Source: Elusimicrobiota bacterium (GTDB lineage: Bacteria; Elusimicrobiota; Elusimicrobia; FEN-1173). Taken from it: 64,000 nucleotides of DNA. The stretch lies in contig JADKHR010000001.1 in assembly GCA_016721625.1 (NCBI GenBank), forward strand, positions 2,480,001 to 2,544,000, written 5' to 3'. A program made the translations under genes and the position numbers. Shown here piece after piece: positions 16,818-27,170 of the stretch (positions are counted from its first letter, which is position 1; each line of letters begins with the position of its first letter). The notes under the pieces are model-generated. The model did not search any database and was not told the DNA's origin. It saw nothing but the letters and a program-made list of their open reading frames with translations.

Positions 16818-19800
16818 TTACGAATTTTCGCCTATTTGTTTTAAGGCTTCCTTCAGGTCGGCGTCGTGGCGGTGGTTTTCGAGGCGGGCGGCGAGGCTGT
16901 AGGCGCAGGGGACCACGTAAAGCGTTAAAAGGGCGGAGATGGAGACGCCGCCGATGATGACGAGGGCCATGGGGACGCGGGTTTCGGCCCCGGGGCCCAG
17001 GGCCAGGGCGGGAGGCACGGCGGCGGCGATGGTGGAAACCGTCGTCATCAATATGGGGCGGAGCCGGACCGGGCAGGCGTCCATCAGGGCCTCCCGCACG
17101 TTCAGTCCTTTCTTGGTGCGCCGCTCGTTGGTGAAATCCACCAGCATGATGGAATTCTTTTTCACGATGCCCATCAAAAGGACGATCCCGATCATGCTGA
17201 ACATGTTCAGGGATTGATGCCCCACCCAGAGGGCCACCACGGCACCGGTGACGCTGAAGGGAAGCGCGAGCAAGACCAGCGCGGGGTGGATGAAACTGTT
17301 GAACTGGGACCCCAGCACCATGTAGGCCACGAGAACTCCGAGGACGAGCGCCACCGCCAGGCCCAGGAACGCCTCCTGAAAGGTCTCCGAAGCGCCGGAG
17401 AATGCGAGTTTCACGCCCGGGGGTAAAACTTCTTTTCCGATCTTCTGAACCGCGGCGAGGGCGTCGGATTGGGACTTTCCGGAGGCCACGTTGGCGTAGA
17501 GCCGGATGGCCCGGGACCGGTTTTCCCGGGTGATGGTCAGAAGGGTTTTCCGTTCTTGAACGGTGATCACGTCCCGGAGCGGCACCACCTGGCCGCGGTT
17601 GTTCCGCACGTTGATCTTATCCACGTCGGAGGGTTTGTCTCGGTCCTGATCCGGAAAGCGCACGCGGATGTCGTAGCGGCGGCCGCCTCGGGAGAACTTG
17701 CCCACCCGGAGGCCTCCCAGGGTGGCGTTCACGGCCTCGCCGATGGAGGCCACGCTCACGCCGCGTTCCGCGGCCGCGGGCCGGTTGGGGGAGATCTGGA
17801 CTTCGGGCATGCCCAGCTGATAGTTCGAATCGACGTCCACCATGAGGCCCGTCTCTTTCATTTTGGTTTTGAGGATTTCGCTGGCTTTCGCCAGTTCGTC
17901 CCAGTCCCGACCCCGGAGGGAGAGGTCGATGGGGAACCCCGGTTCCGCTCCCCCGCCCGCCACCGAGAGATCCTGCAGGATCGCTTTTTCCACGCCGGGA
18001 ATCTTGTTCAATTCGTCCCGGAAGATGTCCATCAGTTCCTGTTGCGTGTAGGCCTTCCGCCGTCCGGCGGAGATGGGGCGCGCCTTGGGTTGTTTCAAGG
18101 TGATAAACATGAAGGCGGAATTGATTTCGCCTCCCTCAAAACCGCCCACCGCGGCGTAATAGCGTTCCACCTCGCCCCGGGAAAGCGCAAAGGCCTCCGC
18201 TTTCTTTAAGGTGTCGTCGGTGAAGGCCAGGGAGGATCCCACCTTGGTCTGCACCCGGATGAACAGCATGCTCTGGTCCTGGGGAGGCATCAATTCTTTT
18301 TTAATGGGTTTGAAGAGGAAAAGGGAAGCCGTGAAAAGGATCAAGGAAGCCCCCACCACTTTCCAACGGTGGCGAAGACAAAGGTCCAAGGACGCTTTAT
18401 ATCCCCGGGTCAGGGCGCCCATCAGCCGGTCCATCCCCCGCGAGACGACCCCGCCGTGCCCCACCTCCAGAAATTGAGAACACCGCATGGGCGCCAGGGT
18501 CAGGGCTTCCAAAAGCGAGAGCATAACGGCGGCCGAGATCGTCATGCCGAACTGAAAGAAATATTTTCCGATGACGCCTTTGATGAACACCACCGGAAGG
18601 AAAATGGCGAGGATGGCCACCGAGGCGGCCATGGCGGCGAAATAGATTTCCCGCGCGCCCACGATGGCCGCCTGCACGCGGGGTTCGCCCATTTCCCGGT
18701 GGCGGACGATGTTTTCCAGCACCATGATGGCGTCGTCCACCACGATGCCCAGCGCCAGCGACAGTCCCAACAGCGTGAAGGTGTTTTGGGTGAAACCGAG
18801 GATTTGGAGAATGATGAAGGTTCCCAAAATCGACGTGGGGATCGCCAATATGATGTTAATGGCGGAACTCCAAGACCCTAAAAAGAGCCAGCAGATGAAC
18901 GAGGTCAATCCGGCCGCCAGGATCAGGTTGAAGTTTAGTTCGTGGGTGGATTGCTCGACGAAGGAGGAGCCGTCGAAGTTGACTTCCAGGTGAACGCCGG
19001 CGGGAAGGCCTTTTTGAAGCGCGAGCACCTTTAGTTTCACCCGTTTCGCCACATCCACCATGTTGGCGTTCCGCTGTTTTAAGATGCCGAGGCCCACGGC
19101 GGGTTTCAGGTCCACGCGGGACACGGCGCGGGCGTCGTCCAGCCCGTCCTCCACCGTCGCCACGTCTTTGATGCGGAAGAGACGGGTGAGCGGCGCTCCG
19201 TTCCGCGAAGGGATGACCAGGTTTTCAAAATCCTCTGGCTTCCCCACCTCGCCCATGACTCGGAGGTTCCACTCTTGGGTGGGAGACGTCAAATAACCGG
19301 CGGGCCGCTCGGCGTGTTCCGTTTGAACGGCGGCCACCACGTCTTGGACGGTGATCTCCGTGGCCTGGAGTTTCTTGGGATCCAACCACACCCGGAGGGA
19401 CGGGGCCGAGTATCCGCCCAAAAACACGTTGCCGACGCCGGGGATGGTGGTGAACTCCTGTTTCAAATCGTCCCGCACGTATTCCATGAGGTATCGGAGG
19501 GGCCGGTCGCCGGACAGGGACAGCCACATGAAGGGCTGGTCTTCGGGGTTGAACTTGGCGATGACGGGAGGATCCAAATCCTTGGGCAGGTTGAACTGGG
19601 CCTGGGAAATGGCGCTCTGGACCTCCTGAAGAGCCACATCCACGTCTGTTTTCAAATCAAACTCGATGATGATGGATGCCTGGCCGAGGCGGGAGGTGGA
19701 GTTGATTTTCTTGACGCCTTTGACCGAGGTGATGGCGTCTTCCATCACGTCCACCACGTCCGTTTCAATGACTTCGGGGGAGGCGCCCTCCCAATGGGTG

Positions 19801-19943
19801 GAGACGCTGATGATGGGGAAATCCACGTCCGGGAGCTGGCTTTTTCCGATGGAAAGAAAACCGATCACGCCGAAGAGAATCATGCCCAGCATGAGCATCC
19901 AGGCGAAGACGGGATTTTTGATGGCGAGGTCGGAGAGTCTCAT
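16818..19943 (-). CDS. RND-family efflux transporter, inner-membrane subunit (AcrB/MexB-like)
   Basis: About 1041 residues, the usual HAE-1 size. From ATG 19943 it starts MRLSDLAIKNPVFAWML, the standard N-terminal TM1 sequence. The proton-relay residues are present: GIVVDDAIMVLENIVRH in TM4 (D-D pair) and KKNSIMLVDF in TM10 (Lys). Two large periplasmic loops follow TM1 and TM7. The start overlaps the tolC-like stop (ATGA), so the two are co-translated. No membrane-fusion protein gene is in the operon. Substrate is unknown; drug or lipid export is typical. Confidence 0.9.
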   Translation of the reverse strand: MRLSDLAIKNPVFAWMLMLGMILFGVIGFLSIGKSQLPDVDFPIISVSTHWEGASPEVIETDVVDVMEDAITSVKGVKKINSTSRLGQASIIIEFDLKTDVDVALQEVQSAISQAQFNLPKDLDPPVIAKFNPEDQPFMWLSLSGDRPLRYLMEYVRDDLKQEFTTIPGVGNVFLGGYSAPSLRVWLDPKKLQATEITVQDVVAAVQTEHAERPAGYLTSPTQEWNLRVMGEVGKPEDFENLVIPSRNGAPLTRLFRIKDVATVEDGLDDARAVSRVDLKPAVGLGILKQRNANMVDVAKRVKLKVLALQKGLPAGVHLEVNFDGSSFVEQSTHELNFNLILAAGLTSFICWLFLGSWSSAINIILAIPTSILGTFIILQILGFTQNTFTLLGLSLALGIVVDDAIMVLENIVRHREMGEPRVQAAIVGAREIYFAAMAASVAILAIFLPVVFIKGVIGKYFFQFGMTISAAVMLSLLEALTLAPMRCSQFLEVGHGGVVSRGMDRLMGALTRGYKASLDLCLRHRWKVVGASLILFTASLFLFKPIKKELMPPQDQSMLFIRVQTKVGSSLAFTDDTLKKAEAFALSRGEVERYYAAVGGFEGGEINSAFMFITLKQPKARPISAGRRKAYTQQELMDIFRDELNKIPGVEKAILQDLSVAGGGAEPGFPIDLSLRGRDWDELAKASEILKTKMKETGLMVDVDSNYQLGMPEVQISPNRPAAAERGVSVASIGEAVNATLGGLRVGKFSRGGRRYDIRVRFPDQDRDKPSDVDKINVRNNRGQVVPLRDVITVQERKTLLTITRENRSRAIRLYANVASGKSQSDALAAVQKIGKEVLPPGVKLAFSGASETFQEAFLGLAVALVLGVLVAYMVLGSQFNSFIHPALVLLALPFSVTGAVVALWVGHQSLNMFSMIGIVLLMGIVKKNSIMLVDFTNERRTKKGLNVREALMDACPVRLRPILMTTVSTIAAAVPPALALGPGAETRVPMALVIIGGVSISALLTLYVVPCAYSLAARLENHRHDADLKEALKQIGENS

Positions 19944-21223
19944 GGGAGGGCTCCCGTGCTGATGATCAGGGCGACATAGCGCCGCTTCACTTCCACCCGC
20001 GCGTCGATCCAAGCGCGTTTGGCCGCCTGCATCAGGTTCATGGCGTTCAAGACGTCCAGGTTCGTCACGAGGCCCAAGCGGTATTCTCGCCGTTGGGCTT
20101 CGTAACTTTTTTGAGAGGCCCCGTAGGCTTCTTCCAACGCCTGGGCCTCTTCCCGGGAAGCGGTCCAGCTTTCAAAGGATTTTTTGACATCGGTGCGGAC
20201 TTGCCGCTCCATATGGCCCAGGGTTTGTTGGGCCTGCTCGAGCCCGGACTTGGCTTCCTTGACTCGGGCGCTCACGGTGCCGCCCTGGTAGAGGGGCACG
20301 CTTAAAGACAACAGGAGATCCCAGTCGATGGGTTCGAAAAAAGCGGGGCGTTGGGTGTAGTAGTTGCCTCGGAGGCCGGCCGTGGGCCAAAAGGAGCCTT
20401 TTTCATAGCGAACCCGGAGGTGTTGGGCCAAAACCTCCTGGCGCTGGGCTTCCAGGTCCGGCCGTTTTTCGGCCTGGGATAAAAAGGCGGGAAGGGTTTC
20501 GGAGGTGGTTCCGTCCAACGAGTCCTCCAGGGGGATTGATCCGATTTCTTGACCCACCAGGAAGGACAGGTTTTCCCGGGCCACCCGGATTTGTCCCCGG
20601 AGCCGGACCCGGATGGCGTTCAGGGCCGCCAACTGGGATTCCGCGCTAAAAACCTCGCCTTCCCGGGACTTCCCGAGCCGCAAAAAAGACTTGAGTTCCT
20701 TGGTCCGGTCCCCGGCGAGGGCGACGGAAGTTTCGGAGTTTTCCAACGCGGCCTCCAGTCCCACGACGTCATAGAAGGCCCCGGCCACCCGATCGAAAAG
20801 TTGCAATTCCGCGTAACGGAGGGTCCAGCGGTCCCGGGCCTCCTGTTTTTGGAAACCGGACCAGGCGGAAAATTCTTTGAGTCCGGAAAACAGGGTTTGT
20901 TCCAGGGTGAATTTGGATTCCACCTGGTTTTTCTCCAAAAATCCGCCGAAGTTGTTTCCTCCTGTTCCGCTCCCGTCCTGCCAGGTGTCCCCCCAATTCC
21001 AACGGACCTGGGGAAAAGCCCCGCCCAAGGAGGCCCGGGCCCGGGCCTGGGATCGAGTGATGTCCTCCCGCAGGTTTCGGATGGTTTCGCTTTGGTCCAG
21101 GGCCAGGGCGTAACTTTTATTCAAGGTGATGGGTCCGCCCGACGGTTCGGCGGAACAAAGGCCCGCCCGGAGGGATAAGGCCATGGCGAAAGAGAAGGAG
21201 AAGATGGGGGGAAAGCGTTTCAT
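19940..21223 (-). CDS. TolC-family outer-membrane efflux channel
   Basis: A 427-residue protein with signal peptide (MKRFPPIFSFSFAMALSLRAGLCSA) and long amphipathic helices in two repeats typical of outer-membrane efflux proteins: ALDQSETIRNLREDITRSQARARASLGGAFPQVRW, then YEKGSFWPTAGLRGNYY and YRLGLVTNLDVLNAMNLMQAAKRAWIDARVEVKRRYVALIISTG. It is the first gene of the operon with the RND pump. The gene is divergent from uvrD across a 92-bp intergenic region. Confidence 0.88.
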   Translation of the reverse strand: MKRFPPIFSFSFAMALSLRAGLCSAEPSGGPITLNKSYALALDQSETIRNLREDITRSQARARASLGGAFPQVRWNWGDTWQDGSGTGGNNFGGFLEKNQVESKFTLEQTLFSGLKEFSAWSGFQKQEARDRWTLRYAELQLFDRVAGAFYDVVGLEAALENSETSVALAGDRTKELKSFLRLGKSREGEVFSAESQLAALNAIRVRLRGQIRVARENLSFLVGQEIGSIPLEDSLDGTTSETLPAFLSQAEKRPDLEAQRQEVLAQHLRVRYEKGSFWPTAGLRGNYYTQRPAFFEPIDWDLLLSLSVPLYQGGTVSARVKEAKSGLEQAQQTLGHMERQVRTDVKKSFESWTASREEAQALEEAYGASQKSYEAQRREYRLGLVTNLDVLNAMNLMQAAKRAWIDARVEVKRRYVALIISTGALP

Positions 21224-21268
21224 AGGTCAGAACCCATGTCATTTTATTAAATAAGGAGGGGTTCCATC

Positions 21269-21277
21269 TGGTATAAT
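21269..21277 (+). promoter_or_regulatory. Extended -10 promoter element for uvrD
   Basis: A perfect extended -10, TGGTATAAT, lies 38 bases before the uvrD ATG. No good -35 hexamer is seen 17 bases upstream, which is acceptable for extended -10 promoters. Promoter activity is inferred from sequence only. Confidence 0.6.
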
Positions 21278-21315
21278 GGGTCCTTCCGACGACCAAAAAA
21301 CGATCCATTATCCCC

Positions 21316-23568
21316 ATGGCCCTTTCCTCCCAACTGCTGGATACCTTGAACCCTCCCCAACGGGAGGCCGTGACCCATGGCGAGGGCCCCCTTCTGATCC
21401 TGGCCGGGGCGGGATCGGGGAAAACCCGCGTCATCACCTACCGCATCGCCCACCTCCTCTCCGAAGGGGTTCCGGCCTGGAACATTCTGGCCGTGACCTT
21501 CACCAACAAAGCCGCGGCCGAAATGCGCCATCGGGTCGACGAACTGGTGGGGGGAACCGGGCGCGGCGTGTGGATATCCACCTTCCATTCGTTTTGCGCG
21601 CAATTCCTTCGGGTGGAATCCAAGGTCGTGGGGTTGGATCCCCACTACGTCATTTATGACAACAGCGACCAGGTTCAGGTTTTAAAAGAGGTCCTCCGCG
21701 AACTGAAACTGGATGAGAAGAAATATAAACCGAACCAAGTGTTGAACGTGATCTCGCGGGCCAAAGACGATCTTTTGGACGCTGAATCCTACGCCATTCA
21801 CGCCATGGCCCAAAATGACCCCTTCCGTCAAATGGTGGGGACGCTTTATAACCACTATCAAAAAAAGATGAACAAGGCGAATGCCTTGGATTTCGGGGAC
21901 CTCATCCTCCGCACCACGGTGGCCCTTCGGGATTCGGAACCCCTACGGGCCAAATACCAAGCCCGCTTCCGCCACGTGATGGTGGACGAATACCAGGACA
22001 CCAACCACGCCCAGTACCTGTTGGCCAAACACCTGGTGGCGCCGCCCAAAAACCTTTGTGTGGTGGGCGATGACGACCAGTCGATTTACGCCTTTCGCGG
22101 CGCGGATGTCCGAAACATCCTGGAATACGAACGGGACTATTCCGGGGCGAAGGTTGTTAAACTGGAGCAAAACTATCGCTCCCAACCCATCCTGACGGCC
22201 GCCCACAATGTGATCTCCCGCAACAAGTTCCGGAAAGACAAAAAGCTCTGGACGGAAAAGGCGGAGGGGGACCCCGTTCGGTTTCAAGAGTTCGCTGACG
22301 AGCTGGAAGAGGCGGGGTTCATCGCGCGGGAATCCGCCGGTTACCTGGCCGCCGGCCGGCGGCGGTCGGACATCGCCGTTTTTTACCGCACCAACGCCCA
22401 GTCCCGGGTTTTGGAAGACGCCTTCCGCCGAGAAAACATTACTTATACCTTGGTGGGAAGCGTGCGTTTCTACGAGCGCATGGAAGTCAAAGACGTCCTC
22501 TCCTACCTGCGCGTCGCGGTGAATCCCGCCGATTCGGTGGCGGTCAAGCGGATCATCAATGTTCCCACCCGGGGAATCGGGAAAACCACGGTGCTGGCCT
22601 TGGAAATGAACGCCGCCACGAAAGGCGTGAGTTTTTATGAAGCGGCCATGGATATGGCCCAACATCCGGAAACCCCCGCCGGAGCCCGGGGAAATTTAAA
22701 CAAGTTTTTGGATGTCATGAAGGCGCTCCGCGCCGCCGTGCCCACGGCCACCGCCTCCCAAATGGTCCAAACGGTTCTGGAGTCGGCGGGCTACTGGGCC
22801 CATTGGGAGGAACAAACCAGTTCCGATCCCGAAGCCGCCCATCGCTTGGACAACCTACAGGAACTGGTGAACGCCGCCAAGGAGTTCGAGGAGACCAACG
22901 AAGACAAGACCGTGGCGTCCTTTCTGGAAAAGGTCTCCCTGGCCTCGGGGTTGGACGCCTTAAAAGAGGACGGGGGCGCCGTGACGCTCATGACCGTCCA
23001 CCTGGCCAAGGGACTGGAATTTCCCGTGGTCTACGTCACCGGTTTGGAGGAGGGCCTCTTCCCCATCGGAGAATCCGCTTTTGACGAGAAAGAGCTGGAG
23101 GAAGAACGGCGCCTGGCCTACGTGGCCATCACCCGCGCCCGCGACATATTGACCCTCACCGCCGCCGCCTCGCGGAAAATCTACGGCCGCTCCCATTGGA
23201 ACGTTCCGTCCCGTTTTGTGACGGAGGCCGGTTTGATCGAGGCCCCGTCGCCCCGGTCCGCCCCACCGGCCAGGGCCCCTTGGGGTCAAACGCCGGGCGT
23301 GTTTTCCGCGCCGTCCCGGGGAGGAACGAACGCGCCGATCCCTGTCGGTTCGTTCGATCCGGACGAGGAAACCGGCGTGCCAACCCCCGCCATGTCCAGC
23401 GGTCCCCATCCCCTTCGGGTGGGCCAACGGGTCCGCCACCCCATGTTCGGCGACGGAAAAATTTTGGACAAGGCCGGCACCGGCGAGAACGTGAAAGTCA
23501 CCGTCCTTTTCGATTCCGGCGCCCGCAAACAAATCCTCGCCCGCTACGCCAACTTCGAACCGGCGTAA
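21316..23568 (+). CDS. ATP-dependent DNA helicase, UvrD/PcrA family
   Basis: A 750-residue SF1A helicase acting 3' to 5' in repair and replication-conflict resolution. Motifs in order: LNPPQREAV (Q motif), AGAGSGKTRVI (Walker A, about residue 29), TFTNKAAAEMR (Ia), VDEYQDTN (II), GDDDQSIYAFRGA (III), LEQNYRS (IV), TVHLAKGLEFPVVYV (V) and LAYVAITRAR (VI). The C-terminal 45 residues (RVGQRVRHPMFGDGKILDK...) form the small RNA-polymerase-interacting fold seen in PcrA/UvrD. PcrA and UvrD cannot be separated from sequence alone. Confidence 0.95.
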   Translation: MALSSQLLDTLNPPQREAVTHGEGPLLILAGAGSGKTRVITYRIAHLLSEGVPAWNILAVTFTNKAAAEMRHRVDELVGGTGRGVWISTFHSFCAQFLRVESKVVGLDPHYVIYDNSDQVQVLKEVLRELKLDEKKYKPNQVLNVISRAKDDLLDAESYAIHAMAQNDPFRQMVGTLYNHYQKKMNKANALDFGDLILRTTVALRDSEPLRAKYQARFRHVMVDEYQDTNHAQYLLAKHLVAPPKNLCVVGDDDQSIYAFRGADVRNILEYERDYSGAKVVKLEQNYRSQPILTAAHNVISRNKFRKDKKLWTEKAEGDPVRFQEFADELEEAGFIARESAGYLAAGRRRSDIAVFYRTNAQSRVLEDAFRRENITYTLVGSVRFYERMEVKDVLSYLRVAVNPADSVAVKRIINVPTRGIGKTTVLALEMNAATKGVSFYEAAMDMAQHPETPAGARGNLNKFLDVMKALRAAVPTATASQMVQTVLESAGYWAHWEEQTSSDPEAAHRLDNLQELVNAAKEFEETNEDKTVASFLEKVSLASGLDALKEDGGAVTLMTVHLAKGLEFPVVYVTGLEEGLFPIGESAFDEKELEEERRLAYVAITRARDILTLTAAASRKIYGRSHWNVPSRFVTEAGLIEAPSPRSAPPARAPWGQTPGVFSAPSRGGTNAPIPVGSFDPDEETGVPTPAMSSGPHPLRVGQRVRHPMFGDGKILDKAGTGENVKVTVLFDSGARKQILARYANFEPA

Positions 23569-23641
23569 AGCCGAAAAGCCTTACAATGGGTGGAAGTTTT
23601 TTTCTTAAATGACATTCGTTTAAACTTCATCGGAGGGTGTG

Positions 23642-24085
23642 ATGATTCCACTGGAATTCACGGAAACCGAGTTTAGGGAGTTGCTGGAGGTCATGTATTT
23701 GGCGGATTGGGCGACGAACGCCCACCGGGTCCCCGATGGGAAGCCGGATCCTTATCACGCCCTTCAACAAAAAATCCTGGGGCACGCCAAAGCGGCGGGC
23801 TGTGGGGACTTGGTGGTTTATAGCGAAAAAGAAAAAGCGTTTGCCCCGTCCGACAAGTTGGAGAAAACCTGCCACGGGACCCTGGACGTATACGACGAGG
23901 AAACCTTTTGGGAAGAATTGGTCCGCCGGTTGGCCCTTCGGGATATCGAGCAAGAGCGGGGGCCCGACGCCTTGGAAAAGATGTCCGCGGAAATACGATC
24001 GAGCGTGATCAGCGAAATAGAAGAGCGCTACCAAACGGAGTGCGAAAGGCACGGACTGGATCGTCTGGAGGTCGTGGAGGAATAA
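23642..24085 (+). CDS. Hypothetical acidic protein
   Basis: A 147-residue charged cytoplasmic protein with no signal peptide or membrane segment; start ATG 23642 follows GGAGGGTG. It begins with IPLEFTETEFRELLEVMYLADWATNAHR and contains a central region rich in Glu, Lys and Arg, ending in acidic helix ERHGLDRLEVVEE. I do not recognise a family with confidence. A -10-like TACAAT occurs at 23582-23587, suggesting its own promoter. Confidence 0.7.
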   Translation: MIPLEFTETEFRELLEVMYLADWATNAHRVPDGKPDPYHALQQKILGHAKAAGCGDLVVYSEKEKAFAPSDKLEKTCHGTLDVYDEETFWEELVRRLALRDIEQERGPDALEKMSAEIRSSVISEIEERYQTECERHGLDRLEVVEE

Positions 24086-24238
24086 GCGGGACCCTCCCGG
24101 AAACGAGATCCAGAGCGGGCTCCCCGTTTTTTATTCCTGGCCCCGTACGTTTATCGGGATAAAAGGACGTCATGGGTTCGATTTGAAAAGGAATCCGACG
24201 GTGCCATTCCCAATCCCCAACTTTTTGGGCCAATGATC

Positions 24239-24247
24239 TGATAAAAT
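24239..24247 (+). promoter_or_regulatory. Extended -10-like element before gatC
   Basis: TGATAAAAT ends only 7 bases before the gatC ATG at 24255. If it is the real -10, the transcript would begin at or next to the start codon (leaderless). No Shine-Dalgarno is visible before gatC, which fits that reading. Confidence 0.4.
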
Positions 24248-24254
24248 CCCCTTT

Positions 24255-24542
24255 ATGTCCCTAACCGAAAAAGATGTGAACTACGTGGCGCGTCTGGCGC
24301 GGTTGGCTTTGACGGATGAAGAGCGGGTCAAATATCTGGGCCAACTGGGCCGGATTTTGGACCACATCCAAACCCTTTCCAAATACGACACGCAGGACGT
24401 TCCGGCCACCACCCACGTGATCCCTCTGGCCAACGTATGGCGGGAGGATGAAGCCATTCCTTTCGGCGACACCGAGTCCATCCTGGCCAACGCGCCCGAC
24501 CGGGAAGAAGTGTATTTCCGGGTCAAGAAGGTCATCGAATGA
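24255..24542 (+). CDS. gatC: Asp-tRNA(Asn)/Glu-tRNA(Gln) amidotransferase subunit C
   Basis: A 95-residue subunit that wraps GatA and GatB. It begins [22 protein letters not shown], the conserved GatC start, continues with [29 protein letters not shown] and ends in the usual [13 protein letters not shown] tail. The stop overlaps gatA by ATGA. Confidence 0.95.
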   Translation: MSLTEKDVNYVARLARLALTDEERVKYLGQLGRILDHIQTLSKYDTQDVPATTHVIPLANVWREDEAIPFGDTESILANAPDREEVYFRVKKVIE

Positions 24543-26017
24543 GCGACCTCATTTCCCTTGGCGCCGTGGAGATTGCCCGCCGGGTTCGCGGGCGGGAAGT
24601 GTCGGCCCGGGACGTGGCCCGGGCGTTTCTAGATCGCGCGGCCGCCTGGGACAAATCCCTGAAGGCCTTCCTGAGTCTTAATGAGGCGTCGGCTCTCGCC
24701 CAAGCCGACGCGGTGGACAAAAAAATCGCCCAGGGAGGCGACCCGGGGGCTCTGGCGGGCGTCCCCGTCGCGGTAAAAGACAATATGTGCGTGGCGGGAA
24801 CCCGCACCACCTGCGCCTCGAAAATTTTGGAGAACTTCACCGCCAACTACGACGCCACGGCCGTCGCCAAGCTTCGCGCGGCGGGGGCGGTCTTCATCGG
24901 GAAAACCAATTTGGATGAGTTCGCCATGGGCTCGTCCACGGAGAACTCGGCCTTCTTCACCACCAAAAACCCCTGGGATCTTTCCCGCATCCCCGGGGGC
25001 TCCTCCGGGGGGTCCGCCAGCGCCGTGGCCGCCCGGCTGGCTCCCCTGGCTTTGGGCTCCGACACGGGCGGGTCCATTCGCCAACCGGCCGCCCTCTGCG
25101 GCGTGGTGGGCCTGAAGCCCACCTACGGCAGGGTGTCCCGTTTCGGCCTCGTGGCCTTCGCTTCTTCCCTGGACCAGATCGGGCCCTTCGCCGCCAACGT
25201 GCCCGATACCGCCTTGCTCCTCCAGGCCCTGTCCGGACACGACCCGAAAGATTCCACCTCGGCCCGGATGCCCGTGCCCGACTTCGCCCGGGCCCTCTCC
25301 CGGGGGGTGAAGGGGCTGAGGGTGGGCCTGCCCAAGGAATATTTCATCGACGGCATGGACCCGGAGGTGGAGGCGGCCGTTCGCGCGGCGGTCAAAACCC
25401 TGGAATCCTTGGGAGCGAAAATAACCGAAGTCACGTTGCCCCACACCGACGTGGGCCTCTCCGTTTATTACGTGATCGCGCCGTCGGAAGCCAGCGCCAA
25501 CCTGGCCCGTTTCGACGGCGTCCGCTACGGCCACCGCTCCGCCCGGGCGGAAAACCTCCTTCAGCAATACGAGTTTTCCCGGGACGAAGGGTTCGGCCCC
25601 GAGGTCAAGCGCCGGATCATGTTGGGGACCTACGCCTTGTCGTCCGGCTACTACGACGCTTTCTATTTGAAGGCGCAAAAAGTCCGGACCCTGATTAAAC
25701 GGGATTTCGACCGGGCCTTCGAATCCGTGGACCTGATCGCGACGCCCACGACCCCCACGGCGGCCTTCAAAGCGGGGGAAAAGTCGGACGACCCCCTTCA
25801 AATGTATTTATCGGACGTGTTCACCATTTCCTGCAACCTGGCCGGCCTGCCGGGGTTGTCCCTGCCCTGCGGGTTCACGTCCAACAAATTGCCCATCGGG
25901 CTTCAGTTGTTGGGCAAGCCCTTCGACGAAGAAACCGTGCTGGCGGCGGCCGCGGCCTACGAGGGGGCCACGTCGTGGTCTCGGGTTCCGCCGACGCCGG
26001 CGGGCGTCGTCCGTTGA
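24539..26017 (+). CDS. gatA: Asp-tRNA(Asn)/Glu-tRNA(Gln) amidotransferase subunit A
   Basis: A 492-residue amidase that releases ammonia from glutamine for tRNA-bound transamidation. The Lys/cis-Ser/Ser triad is visible: PVAVKDNMC (Lys), [14 protein letters not shown] (cis-Ser) and [14 protein letters not shown] (nucleophile Ser). The C-terminus [21 protein letters not shown] is typical. Overlaps gatC by 4 bases and the glycosyltransferase by 43 bases. Confidence 0.96.
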   Translation: MSDLISLGAVEIARRVRGREVSARDVARAFLDRAAAWDKSLKAFLSLNEASALAQADAVDKKIAQGGDPGALAGVPVAVKDNMCVAGTRTTCASKILENFTANYDATAVAKLRAAGAVFIGKTNLDEFAMGSSTENSAFFTTKNPWDLSRIPGGSSGGSASAVAARLAPLALGSDTGGSIRQPAALCGVVGLKPTYGRVSRFGLVAFASSLDQIGPFAANVPDTALLLQALSGHDPKDSTSARMPVPDFARALSRGVKGLRVGLPKEYFIDGMDPEVEAAVRAAVKTLESLGAKITEVTLPHTDVGLSVYYVIAPSEASANLARFDGVRYGHRSARAENLLQQYEFSRDEGFGPEVKRRIMLGTYALSSGYYDAFYLKAQKVRTLIKRDFDRAFESVDLIATPTTPTAAFKAGEKSDDPLQMYLSDVFTISCNLAGLPGLSLPCGFTSNKLPIGLQLLGKPFDEETVLAAAAAYEGATSWSRVPPTPAGVVR

Positions 26018-26748
26018 GGGAGGGGCCGGCCCTGTCGGTAGTGGTGCCGGCGTTCAACGAAGAGGGTTACCTGGGACCGCTCCTGGATTCCCTGGAACGG
26101 GCCCGGGAACGGTTGGCGCGGGAGCGGGGGAAGACGGCGGAGGTGATCGTGGTGGACAATGCTTCCACCGACGGGACCGCCGCCTTGGCCCGGGCGCGGG
26201 GCGCGCGGGTCGTTTTTGAGCCTCACCGCCAGATCGCGGCGGCGCGGAACGCCGGCGTTCGCGCGGCCGTCGGGGAGATCGTGGCCACTTGCGACGCGGA
26301 CAACGTGGTGTCGGACAACCTTTTGGTTCGGATCGACGAGGAAATGGCCGACCCCCGCGCGGTGGGGGGCGGGGTGAGGATTCTACCCGAACGTCAGCGC
26401 TGGGACACGGACCTTCTGTTTTGGTTTTTTGACCGCGCGGCTCTTATCCTCGGGACGAGTTTCGGCGTTCTGTTCGCCCGGCGGGAAACTTTTGAGCGGA
26501 TCGGTGGGTTTCCCACGGAGATCTATGTGGGGGAGGACGCTTTTTTTGTCCTGGGGCTGAAACGCGAGGCGCGCCGGCGCCGGGGAAAATTCGTGTCGAT
26601 CCGGGACGCTTTTATCCGAACGTCCCTTCGGAAGATCGACCAGTTTGGTTTCGGGAACATTCTTTGGCAACACGTTAAATTTCTTTTCGCGCCGTGGCGG
26701 CTCCGCCGCCGGGAGGCCGCCCGCACATGGTACGACGTTCGAAAGTGA
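25975..26748 (+). CDS. Family 2 glycosyltransferase
   Basis: A 257-residue GT-A-fold transferase: [21 protein letters not shown], then [17 protein letters not shown], a DxD-like CDADNVV, and [21 protein letters not shown] near the acceptor site. There is no TM segment, so it is likely cytoplasmic or peripheral; the [18 protein letters not shown] stretch may contact the membrane. GTG 25975 has a GAGGGGG ribosome site 7 bases upstream but overlaps gatA by 43 bases; TTG 26014 would overlap by only 4. The product glycan is unknown. Confidence 0.85.
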   Translation: MVSGSADAGGRRPLREGPALSVVVPAFNEEGYLGPLLDSLERARERLARERGKTAEVIVVDNASTDGTAALARARGARVVFEPHRQIAAARNAGVRAAVGEIVATCDADNVVSDNLLVRIDEEMADPRAVGGGVRILPERQRWDTDLLFWFFDRAALILGTSFGVLFARRETFERIGGFPTEIYVGEDAFFVLGLKREARRRRGKFVSIRDAFIRTSLRKIDQFGFGNILWQHVKFLFAPWRLRRREAARTWYDVRK

Positions 26749-27170
26749 CCACCCCCTCTCACGTCCGGGAAGTTTCCGCCGGGGGCATCGTGTTGGGCGA
26801 GAAAGGGGTCCTGCTGATCAAGGTGCAGGACCTGGCGGGTCAGGTGGTGTGGACCTTCCCCAAGGGGCATTTGGAAAAGGGGGAAACGTCGGAAGAGGCC
26901 GCTCTTCGGGAAGTGCGGGAGGAGACCGGTTGGGCCTGTCGGATCTTGGCCCCTTTCTGCCAGGTTCGTTACGGATTTCTTCGGGACTTGACGCCGGTGG
27001 CCAAGGTGGTCCATTGGTTTCGCATGGCGCCGGTGAAACGGACCGGCCTTTCCGATCCGGAGGAAGTTCAAGACTGCCGTTGGATGGAGCTTAAAGAGGC
27101 CGCGGACCTCGTTGTTTATCCGTCGGACAAAAAAATCATGAAACGACTTTTGAAAGGATCGCATACGTGA
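26727..27170 (+). CDS. NUDIX hydrolase
   Basis: About 147 residues. The Nudix box is complete: [23 protein letters not shown], positions about 45-67, binding divalent metal for pyrophosphate hydrolysis. The leading [20 protein letters not shown] and final [17 protein letters not shown] are common in small Ap4A/NTP-type hydrolases. Start ATG 26727 has a GGGAGG site 10 bases upstream and overlaps the glycosyltransferase by 22 bases; GTG 26745 is an alternative. The stop overlaps gatB by 4 bases. Confidence 0.88.
   Translation: MVRRSKVTTPSHVREVSAGGIVLGEKGVLLIKVQDLAGQVVWTFPKGHLEKGETSEEAALREVREETGWACRILAPFCQVRYGFLRDLTPVAKVVHWFRMAPVKRTGLSDPEEVQDCRWMELKEAADLVVYPSDKKIMKRLLKGSHT

Noticed and set aside
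24086..24254. tRNA or small RNA before gatC
   Set aside because: No cloverleaf could be built; only a weak CGGG-CTC-CCCG hairpin followed by T residues near 24115, possibly a terminator for the upstream gene.
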